Source: Fidelibacterota bacterium REDSEA-S14_B6 (GTDB lineage: Bacteria; Fidelibacterota; Marinisomatia; Marinisomatales; S15-B10). Taken from it: 5,276 bases of DNA. Positions within the stretch are counted from its first letter, which is position 1. Every line of letters begins with the position of its first letter. This document shows positions 1 through 5,276 of this stretch, in pieces. Both the position numbers and the translations under genes were made by a program. The notes below the pieces were generated by a model. That model saw only the letters and a program-made list of their open reading frames with translations, was not told the DNA's origin and ran no database searches. The stretch is from NCBI GenBank assembly GCA_001626655.1, contig LUOC01000195.1, forward strand, positions 1-5,276, in the 5' to 3' direction.

Positions 1-2
1 TC

Positions 3-1235
3 GGAGATTTCAACATACCGACGCCGGAGAGAGTGGTGGAAGCGATGAATCGGGCGATCGCTGACGGCAAGACGGGCTACTGCCAACCGCCGGGAATCCC
101 TGAGCTTCGAAATGCACTGGCCGAGGATGTCGGTCAGCTTCGCGGAATCGACTACGCGCTTGAGAATGTGATCATTCAGCCCGGCGGAAAACCGACCATC
201 GGCAAGTTCATCATGGCTGTCATGGAGCCTGGAGACGAAGTACTCACGCCGTCGCCCGGTTTCCCGATCTATGAATCACTTATAGAATTCCACGAAGGGA
301 AGGCGGTTCCGTACACTTTCTATGAAGAGGAAGGCGAATTCTTTCTGGACTTCGATCAATTGAAAGCGGGGATCACGCCGAAGACCACAATGCTCATGTT
401 CAACAATAATCACAATCCAACCGCCGCCGAATCGCCGCGGGAAGAGCTTGAAGCGCTCGCCGAAATCTGTCTGGAAAACGATTTGTGGGTTCTCTCCGAC
501 GAAGCCTATATCGAAACACGGTACGAGGGACAGTCCCAATCCATCGCCTCGCTTCCCGGGATGGCTGAGCGGACGGTGATCCTCTATACATTTTCCAAGC
601 GGTTTGCCATGACAGGGTGGAGAGTCGGCGCTTCCATCGGCCCGCCGGAAGTGATGGAGATCATCGGGCAGCTAAACGTAAATGATGAATCGTGTACAAA
701 CCACTTTGCCCAATGGGCTATGATCGACGCTCTGGCCGGCGGCGATGTCATGTGCAGACCGATTATTGATAAACTCCGTGTGCGCCGTGACCTCACCTGT
801 CAGCTCCTGAACGGCATCGAAGGCGTGTCAGTCGGCGTTCCTGCATCAACATTCTACGTCTATCCAGACGTTACAAAAGTTGTGGAGAAGCACGGCTTCA
901 AGAACACCATCGAATTGCAAGAAGATGTGTTGCACAAGACAGGCGTCGCTTTTTGCCCTCGGGCATACTTCGGAACTCCACTTCCCGATGAACCGCGCCA
1001 CTACGTGAGACTCGCCGCCATGCCTGCGGCTGCATCGCTCGCGGTGACGGCCGGGTTCGCCTGGGTGGTGTTCCCAAAATGGTCGATTTCGCGGGGTATA
1101 GAATGCCGATCCAGTATACGGGCATCATCGAAGAGCATAACGCTGTCCGGAGCGGAGTCGGCCTGTTCGATCTCTCCCATATGGGAGAGTTTGTGGTCGT
1201 CGGAGAGGGGGCGTCCGCTTTTCTTCAGAGGATGA
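3..1235 (+). CDS. PLP-dependent aminotransferase (class I/II, aspartate aminotransferase-like), 5' partial and 3' damaged
   Basis: Fold-type I aminotransferase that would move an amino group between an amino acid and a 2-oxo acid using pyridoxal phosphate in the cytoplasm; the substrate cannot be read from the sequence. The frame is open at the left edge, so the true start lies upstream. Seen in order, numbering from the first full codon: 'GYCQPPGIPELR' (25-36), 'GGKPTIGKF' (61-69), 'PSPGFPIYES' (83-92), 'NNNHNPTAAESP' (134-145) in place of the usual NPTG motif, 'SDEAY' (165-169) with the Asp and Tyr that hold the cofactor, 'YTFSKRFAMTGWRVG' (195-209) with the Schiff-base lysine at 199 (bases 597-599), and 'HYVRLA' (333-338) with the carboxylate-binding arginine (bases 1008-1010). 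Family resemblance ends near base 1016. The remaining ~72 codons to the TGA at 1233-1235 are unrelated and mostly overlap gcvT in another frame. The last ~20-35 family residues, which belong to the small domain, are missing, so activity is doubtful. The family call is firm; the exact substrate is unknown. Confidence 0.85.
   Translation, partial: GDFNIPTPERVVEAMNRAIADGKTGYCQPPGIPELRNALAEDVGQLRGIDYALENVIIQPGGKPTIGKFIMAVMEPGDEVLTPSPGFPIYESLIEFHEGKAVPYTFYEEEGEFFLDFDQLKAGITPKTTMLMFNNNHNPTAAESPREELEALAEICLENDLWVLSDEAYIETRYEGQSQSIASLPGMAERTVILYTFSKRFAMTGWRVGASIGPPEVMEIIGQLNVNDESCTNHFAQWAMIDALAGGDVMCRPIIDKLRVRRDLTCQLLNGIEGVSVGVPASTFYVYPDVTKVVEKHGFKNTIELQEDVLHKTGVAFCPRAYFGTPLPDEPRHYVRLAAMPAAASLAVTAGFAWVVFPKWSISRGIECRSSIRASSKSITLSGAESACSISPIWESLWSSERGRPLFFRG
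1017..1078. other. Unexplained junction between truncated aminotransferase and gcvT
   Basis: These ~60 bases replace what should be the aminotransferase C-terminus, its stop codon, any intergenic DNA, a ribosome binding site and the first ~16 codons of gcvT, together at least 120-150 bases. The aminotransferase frame reads an Ala-rich hydrophobic stretch ('AMPAAASLAVTAGFAW') unlike the family. The gcvT frame is open from 992 (after a TGA at 989-991) and reads 'RGDGRVRLGGVPKM', where 'RVRLGG' weakly resembles the 'HVELGA' that precedes MVDF in GcvT, but it has no ATG, GTG or TTG. The third frame stops at 1045-1047. Two small inverted repeats are present: GCCGC/GCGGC (1014-1018 with 1026-1030) and TGGG/CCCA (1062-1065 with 1073-1076). 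Both are too short to mean much. No terminator, promoter or Shine-Dalgarno sequence was found. Confidence 0.6.
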
Positions 1236-2134
1236 CTACGAACGATGTTTCTCAAATCGAAATCGGGCAAGCTCAGTACACAGCGGTCTGCAATGAACGG
1301 GCAGGGATTCTCGATGACTGCGTAGTCTACCGTTTCGAGGATCGTTACCTGCTTATCGTGAACGCATCAAATATTGAAAAGGATTTCAACTGGTTTGAAA
1401 GCCATCTTGCCGATGATGTCTCCTTGACCGACCGATCGGATGACTACTCCCTCGTCGCTGTTCAGGGGCCGAGATCTCGCGAGCTGCTGCTGATGGCAGC
1501 GGATGAGGAGAGTGAGATTTCCTCACTTCAGTTCTACCGTCATTGCAATGCCACGATTGGGGGCGTGGAGGTGATTTGCGCAAGAACGGGCTACACCGGT
1601 GAGCTTGGCTACGAGTTATATATCGAGGGCGAAGGTGCAGATCGTGTATGGACAGCCCTTTCTGAGCAGGAAGTGGATTTCGAAGTGAAACCAGTCGGAC
1701 TCGGCGCCCGGGATACACTCCGGATGGAGATGAAATACTGCCTTTACGGGAACGACATTGACGAAGGGACAAACCCCCTGGAAGCGAACCTCGGCTGGAT
1801 CACCAAGCTTGACAACAACGACTTCATCGGGAAAGATGCACTGGTCGAGATTAAGTCCAATGGCGTGGAGAGAAAACTGGTCGGCATTGAGATCAACGGG
1901 CGGGGCATCGCCCGCCACGGATATGAGGTGCTCGCAAACGGAACCGTGGTGGGAGACGTCACCAGCGGAACCCATTCCCCTTCCTTGGGGAAGTCTATCG
2001 GGATGGCATATGTGGAATCGCACTGCGCGGCTATCGGGCAAGAGTTGACCATCAACAGCCGAGGCCGGCAGCTTGAAGCGACAGTCGTGAAAACACCGTT
2101 CTGGAAAAAGGGCACTTCCGCCCAGAAAGTCTAG
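1079..2134 (+). CDS. gcvT: Glycine cleavage system T-protein (aminomethyltransferase), N-terminus short
   Basis: GcvT takes the aminomethyl group carried on the lipoyl arm of the H-protein, releases ammonia and passes the methylene group to tetrahydrofolate, giving 5,10-methylene-THF. It is cytoplasmic and works with the P-, H- and L-proteins, none of which is encoded here. Seen: 'MVDFAGYRMPIQY' (1-13), 'GLFDLSHMGEF' (28-38), 'TTNDV' (53-57), 'ILDDCVVY' (77-84), 'VQGP' (128-131), 'ARTGYTGELGYELY' (168-181), 'GLGARDTLRMEM' (207-218), 'GNDIDEGTNPLEANLGW' (224-240) and the C-terminal barrel 'GYEVLANG...GDVTSG' (281-297). Asp80 corresponds to the catalytic aspartate of the family (Asp96 in the Thermotoga protein, recalled from memory). 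The only in-frame standard start is the ATG at 1079. It matches an internal methionine of normal GcvT, about 16 residues in, and no ribosome binding site precedes it. Either the 5' end is lost or the start is abnormal. The remainder, including the C-terminus, is full length. Confidence 0.93.
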   Translation: MVDFAGYRMPIQYTGIIEEHNAVRSGVGLFDLSHMGEFVVVGEGASAFLQRMTTNDVSQIEIGQAQYTAVCNERAGILDDCVVYRFEDRYLLIVNASNIEKDFNWFESHLADDVSLTDRSDDYSLVAVQGPRSRELLLMAADEESEISSLQFYRHCNATIGGVEVICARTGYTGELGYELYIEGEGADRVWTALSEQEVDFEVKPVGLGARDTLRMEMKYCLYGNDIDEGTNPLEANLGWITKLDNNDFIGKDALVEIKSNGVERKLVGIEINGRGIARHGYEVLANGTVVGDVTSGTHSPSLGKSIGMAYVESHCAAIGQELTINSRGRQLEATVVKTPFWKKGTSAQKV

Positions 2135-2138
2135 AGAG
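2134..2138 (+). promoter_or_regulatory. Probable ribosome binding site for ftsK
   Basis: GAGAG lies 5 bases before the ATG at 2144 and overlaps the last base of the gcvT stop codon (TAG, 2132-2134). It supports the ATG at 2144 as the ftsK start and suggests ftsK is translated by ribosomes finishing gcvT. It is a partial match to the Shine-Dalgarno consensus. Confidence 0.5.
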
Positions 2139-2143
2139 CATCG

Positions 2144-4543
2144 ATGGATCGTAAGAAAGAAATCATCGGAATCCTTCTTATCCTCGTTTCCATTTTTGTG
2201 ATGCTGAGTCTCGTCAGTTACGATTCATCCGAGGAGCCGACAGTTTCGCCCAACATTGCAATCTCGAACCGCGCGGGAATCATCGGCGTCTACATCGGCC
2301 ACCTTCTCGTAAAGATGGGGGTGGGATATGTTTCGTATGTTCTGCCGATTCTCGGTCTTGCGTGGGGCTGGTTTTTCTTCAGCAAAAAGGGATATGGAAT
2401 TCTTCCGAAACTGACCCTGCACACCGCGATACTGAGTCTCATCATCTCTGTATCCTTCGGGCTTGCGGCTGTCACTTCCGGCGGTGGTTATGAAGCATCC
2501 GGATTTATCGGCGCCACTCTGGCGAAACTGTTCCACGATTTTCTCGGCGCCGTCGGCACAGCAATTTTCCTCCTCGCCGCCACTTTTGTTGTGATTCGCG
2601 GTTATCTCAACTGGAACTTCTACGATCCCGTGGAAAAACTGGGAAATCTCGTTTCGGGACTGGTGAAGAGAGGGAAAGATTCTAAGGCAGAAAAGAGTCT
2701 TGAATCACAGAAGCGGAAGCATACGGAGAGGCTTCTTGAAGGGCTGAAGCACCGACGCGAATCGGAAGAAGAGCTCTCTCAGGCGGCGGCGCCCGCTGAG
2801 ACCACTGAACAAGCGCCTCTCGAAGTGGAAAAGGAGCCACCGGTGATTGATGAATCGCCCCAAACCGAACCTCAGACTGTGGAAGAAACGCCTGATGCGG
2901 AAGCTCCCTCCGTTGAGGAAGAATCCGTTGAAGCGACTGCGGAGACGACGGAGGCCGAACCTGAAACTTTCCCATCTACCGTTGATGGTGAACAGCCCAC
3001 CGACTACACCATCGAGGAGGAGGTCATTGAACAGGAGGTCGACTTCGACGCAAAAGCTGAATCGGCACCGAAGCGATCCTATCAACTCCCTTCAGTTGAT
3101 TATCTTGACCATCACGAAGAGGTGGCGCCGAGCGCTTCTGACAGCGAACTGGTGGAAAAAGCTGATTTCCTCACTCAGTCTCTCGCTACGTTTGGTGTGG
3201 AGGGCAATGTGGTCAACATTGCGCCCGGCCCCGTCATCACACTTTTCGAAGTTGAGCCAGCGGAGGGGGTCCGCGTGAACAAGTTTGTTCAGCTTTCGGA
3301 CGATCTCGCCCGCGTGATGAAGGCGCCCCGTGTCAGAGTGATTGCGCCGATCCCGGGGAAGTCGTCGGTGGGGATTGAGATTCCGAATGAGAACCCCTCG
3401 GTCGTCTATATGCGGTCTGTGATCAACTCAGAGAAATTTGTGTCATCAACATCAAAACTGACGGTGGCGCTGGGAAAAACTACGAGCGGCGAAAACTTCG
3501 TCATCGAGTTGGACAAACTTCCCCATCTGCTGATTGCGGGAACGACGGGATCGGGGAAGTCGGTCTGTATCAACACGATCATCTCTTCTCTGCTATATCG
3601 CTCCACGCCCGAAGAGGTGCGGTTCATTCTCATCGATCCGAAAAAGTTGGAGATGGCCGCGTACCGCTCTCTTGAGAAGCATCATCTAATCACGGCGGAG
3701 GACATTGACGAATATGTTGTAACCACGCCGGAGAATGCTGTCCTCGCCCTACGGGCGGCGGAGAAGGAGATGAGCCGCCGTTACGATGTCCTCGCAGAGG
3801 CGGTGGTGCGGAACATCCACGAGTTCCGAGAAAAAGCGGCGAAGGACGACTCATTAGAAACAATGCCATACATCGTTGTTATCATTGATGAGCTGGCCGA
3901 TCTGATGCTCCGGGCGCCGAAGGAAGTGGAGCAGTCCATCGCCCGGCTGGCGCAGATGGCAAGGGCAGTGGGAATTCACCTTGTTCTCGCGACTCAGCGG
4001 CCGTCAGTCGATGTCATCACCGGCGTCATTAAGGCGAACTTTCCGGCGCGGATCGCTTTTCAGGTGGCGACGAAAATTGACTCCCGAACCATCATCGACA
4101 TCAACGGTGCGGAAAAACTGCTCGGTCGCGGCGATATGCTTTTTCTCCCGCCGGGTTCGTCTGACCCGACGAGACTTCACAACTCGTTTGTTACGCTGGA
4201 AGAGATTACGAAAATTGTTTCTCACATCGGATCGCAGCCGACCGCCGATGAGATCAAACTGGAGGGGACCAAGACTCAGCTCGGCGTTGACGGAGAATTC
4301 ACCGAAGGAGGAGAGGGGCAGGATGAACTGCTGACACAGGCGATTCGGCTAGTTGTTACACACCAGCAAGGCTCCATTTCACTTCTTCAGCGTCGGTTCA
4401 GCGTCGGTTATTCCAGGGCTGCGCGCCTCATCGATCAGATGGAACAACTCGGTATTGTCGGCCCGTTTACCGGCAGCAAAGCGAGAGAAGTTCTTGTGGA
4501 TGAGTCCTACCTTCAGATCCTCGATGACGAAGAACGGTCCTGA
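2144..4543 (+). CDS. ftsK: DNA translocase FtsK
   Basis: FtsK is a septum-anchored hexameric ATPase that pumps double-stranded DNA to clear chromosomes from the division site and activates XerCD recombination at dif. At 799 residues it is SpoIIIE-sized, well short of the ~1300 residues of E. coli FtsK, and looks complete. Likely membrane segments lie near residues 6-24, 58-79, 91-111 and 134-152. A basic, probably helical stretch follows (~175-210). Then comes an acidic linker rich in Glu, Pro and Thr (~210-305). The alpha/beta motor starts near 335, with 'IAPGPVITLFEVEPAEGVRV' at 359-378. Walker A is 'GTTGSGKS' (466-473), Walker B 'IVVIIDE' (577-583), and 'ATQRPSVDVITG' (616-627) and 'KANFPARIAFQVATKIDSR' (630-648) are typical. 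The gamma winged helix spans ~727-790 ('LLQRRFSVGYSRAARLID', 747-764). The segment after 'DPKKLEM' contains 'EKHHL' and is longer than in proteobacteria, as in FCB homologues. It starts 9 bases after gcvT. Confidence 0.97.
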   Translation: MDRKKEIIGILLILVSIFVMLSLVSYDSSEEPTVSPNIAISNRAGIIGVYIGHLLVKMGVGYVSYVLPILGLAWGWFFFSKKGYGILPKLTLHTAILSLIISVSFGLAAVTSGGGYEASGFIGATLAKLFHDFLGAVGTAIFLLAATFVVIRGYLNWNFYDPVEKLGNLVSGLVKRGKDSKAEKSLESQKRKHTERLLEGLKHRRESEEELSQAAAPAETTEQAPLEVEKEPPVIDESPQTEPQTVEETPDAEAPSVEEESVEATAETTEAEPETFPSTVDGEQPTDYTIEEEVIEQEVDFDAKAESAPKRSYQLPSVDYLDHHEEVAPSASDSELVEKADFLTQSLATFGVEGNVVNIAPGPVITLFEVEPAEGVRVNKFVQLSDDLARVMKAPRVRVIAPIPGKSSVGIEIPNENPSVVYMRSVINSEKFVSSTSKLTVALGKTTSGENFVIELDKLPHLLIAGTTGSGKSVCINTIISSLLYRSTPEEVRFILIDPKKLEMAAYRSLEKHHLITAEDIDEYVVTTPENAVLALRAAEKEMSRRYDVLAEAVVRNIHEFREKAAKDDSLETMPYIVVIIDELADLMLRAPKEVEQSIARLAQMARAVGIHLVLATQRPSVDVITGVIKANFPARIAFQVATKIDSRTIIDINGAEKLLGRGDMLFLPPGSSDPTRLHNSFVTLEEITKIVSHIGSQPTADEIKLEGTKTQLGVDGEFTEGGEGQDELLTQAIRLVVTHQQGSISLLQRRFSVGYSRAARLIDQMEQLGIVGPFTGSKAREVLVDESYLQILDDEERS

Positions 4544-4545
4544 TC

Positions 4546-4550
4546 GAGAG
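4546..4550 (+). promoter_or_regulatory. Probable ribosome binding site for the LolA-like gene
   Basis: GAGAG ends 9 bases before the ATG at 4560 and sits in the 16-base gap after the ftsK stop. It supports this ATG over in-frame starts further upstream inside ftsK. The match is weak but is the same pentamer seen before ftsK. Confidence 0.4.
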
Positions 4551-4559
4551 ACTGAATTG

Positions 4560-5165
4560 ATGAGATATTGGATACACTTTTTCGCCGCCCTCTCTATATC
4601 TGGAGCAGTGCTGGCCGCCCAGTATGATGATGAAATTCTTTACGACATTTCCGGGACAGTCCTCGATAAGAAAGGGCACACCTTTGAGGTGCTCTGGTTC
4701 TATCGGCTGGATGAGGAGTCGTGGGAAGGTGAGGGGACGCTGAAAATATTTGGGAAAGATTATCTCAGTCTAAATCTCCCTTTCATGGAAGTACTTATTC
4801 AGAAATCGGTCATGAGCGTAAAGTATCCAGAAGAAGATCAGGTGCTGATTGACTATTTCAACCGCCGCGATCCATCGAATCTGTTTGCGGTTCTCTTGAG
4901 TGAATTTGATGGTTTTGTTGTTGAAGAGATTATGGCGGGGGAGAATGAAAATGAACTGACGCTCCTGCCTGAAACGCCGGTGGGGTTCGACAGGCTGGAG
5001 ATGACTGTTGATAATGCCACATGGATGCCCAAGAATATTCATGCTGTTTCGGGAGAGGAGATGGAGGTTAAGGTAAATGTCCTGTCCGTCGGGCCTCTTC
5101 AGGATCGAGATTTGCTCAAGTCCGCCCGGCTCGAAGCCGGTGAGATTATCGACCTCCGGGAATAG
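4560..5165 (+). CDS. Secreted LolA-like protein, putative outer-membrane lipoprotein carrier
   Basis: Predicted 201-residue exported protein. LolA proteins shuttle lipoproteins across the periplasm from the LolCDE transporter to the outer membrane. Seen: a signal peptide, 'MRY' followed by a hydrophobic core at ~4-19, with likely signal peptidase I cleavage around 'AVLAA-QYDDE' (after residue 19 or 20) and no lipobox cysteine. The mature part alternates short beta-strand-like stretches rich in Asp and Glu: 'TFEVLWFYRL' (41-50), 'GEGTLKIFG' (57-65), 'KYPEEDQVLIDYF' (88-100, similar in position to the 'DG..lwiYdp' strand of LolA), 'NELTLLPETP' (131-140) and 'FDRLEMTVDNATWMPKNI' (143-160). This matches the half-barrel pattern of LolA, but no diagnostic residue is present, so the assignment rests on size, export signal, strand pattern and position. 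Position directly after ftsK supports it, since lolA follows ftsK in E. coli and in many Bacteroidota. The ATG at 4560 was chosen because it opens the signal peptide and clears ftsK. Another periplasmic protein of similar fold is possible. Confidence 0.68.
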   Translation: MRYWIHFFAALSISGAVLAAQYDDEILYDISGTVLDKKGHTFEVLWFYRLDEESWEGEGTLKIFGKDYLSLNLPFMEVLIQKSVMSVKYPEEDQVLIDYFNRRDPSNLFAVLLSEFDGFVVEEIMAGENENELTLLPETPVGFDRLEMTVDNATWMPKNIHAVSGEEMEVKVNVLSVGPLQDRDLLKSARLEAGEIIDLRE

Positions 5166-5276
5166 ATGAAGAAAGCTCTAGTCGGTATCCTGTTCAGTGC
5201 GGGGGGACTCTATGTCGCCTTCAGGCAGATGGATATGGGCGATCTCAGGTCGGCATTTTCAGGAGTAGATTGGATG
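5166..5276 (+). CDS. N-terminus of an inner-membrane protein, lysylphosphatidylglycerol synthase/flippase-like (UPF0104, YbhN type), 3' partial
   Basis: Only the first 37 codons are in the window; the frame is open at the right edge. It begins 'MKKALVGILFSAGGLYVAFRQ', a short basic start and one hydrophobic segment (residues 4-19), then 'MDMGDLRSAFSGVDWM'. A first membrane helix followed by 'D-hydrophobic-x-x-L..A....DW' is the usual opening of the UPF0104/AglD/MprF transmembrane family, polytopic proteins some of which synthesise or flip lipids. The ATG directly follows the TAG of the LolA-like gene (5163-5165) with no gap and no good ribosome binding site, so translation is probably coupled. 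The family call rests on a short pattern and the specific function is unknown. Confidence 0.6.
   Translation, partial: MKKALVGILFSAGGLYVAFRQMDMGDLRSAFSGVDWM

Noticed and set aside
1017..1235. The hydrophobic Ala-rich tail of the aminotransferase frame as a real C-terminal domain or membrane segment
   Set aside because: From 1079 on it is simply gcvT read out of frame, and no family member known to me ends this way.
1299..1306. GGGCAGGG, a perfect match to the E. coli FtsK loading sequence GGGNAGGG, inside gcvT
   Set aside because: One 7-base-specified match in 5.3 kb over two strands is close to chance, and this FtsK may not read that sequence.
1386..2115. Several open frames on the - strand opposite gcvT
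   Set aside because: They lack ribosome binding sites and recognisable motifs, and the + strand is fully explained by conserved gcvT.
2847..3278. Open + strand frame rich in Arg, Leu and Pro within ftsK
   Set aside because: It is a second-frame reading of the Glu/Pro/Thr-rich FtsK linker with no recognisable domain or start signal. Long open antisense frames in the same region are rejected for the same reason.
4353..4559. Upstream in-frame extension of the LolA-like gene, giving a 270-residue protein
   Set aside because: It overlaps the well-conserved FtsK gamma domain by about 190 bases and would bury the signal peptide. The ATG at 4560 is better.
1..5276. RNA genes, CRISPR arrays, insertion sequences, attachment sites or rho-independent terminators
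   Set aside because: No repeat array, tRNA-like fold, transposase motif or GC stem followed by a T-run was seen on either strand. Reading by eye could miss a weak structure.

Overview
The window looks like a stretch of a Gram-negative bacterial chromosome with moderate G+C (about half or slightly more, judged by eye). All genes lie on the + strand and are tightly packed. Two things point to a diderm bacterium of the FCB group (Bacteroidota, Marinimicrobia and relatives). The FtsK motor has a longer segment after its 'DPKKLEM' motif, containing 'EKHHL', which resembles FCB homologues. ftsK is also followed directly by a secreted LolA-like gene. This placement comes from remembered family patterns; no phylogeny was run, and the phylum is only a suggestion.

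Layout. (1) From the left edge to about 1016 there is a fold-type I PLP-dependent aminotransferase, open at its 5' end. Its recognisable sequence stops abruptly just after the substrate-binding arginine, and the frame then runs on as unrelated sequence to a stop at 1235. (2) About 60 bases (1017-1078) match neither neighbour convincingly. (3) gcvT, the T-protein of the glycine cleavage system, occupies 1079-2134 but lacks the usual first ~16 residues. (4) ftsK, the DNA translocase, occupies 2144-4543 and looks complete. (5) A small secreted protein, probably LolA-like, occupies 4560-5165. (6) The first 37 codons of an integral membrane protein of the lysylphosphatidylglycerol synthase/flippase-like (UPF0104, YbhN) type begin at 5166 and run off the right edge.

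From gcvT onward the genes are separated by 9, 16 and 0 bases, so they are probably one transcription unit with translational coupling. No promoter or terminator is visible. The functions split into amino-acid/one-carbon metabolism (aminotransferase, GcvT) and cell division/envelope (FtsK at the septum, LolA-like carrier in the periplasm, membrane protein in the inner membrane).

No mobile element, CRISPR array, RNA gene or clearly new system is visible. The main anomaly is the aminotransferase/gcvT junction, where the 3' end of one gene and the 5' end of the next both appear to be missing. This could be a real deletion or an assembly/amplification chimera. A second, smaller point is that the DNA-reading helix of FtsK carries substitutions at two of the three positions known to contact the loading sequence in proteobacterial FtsK.
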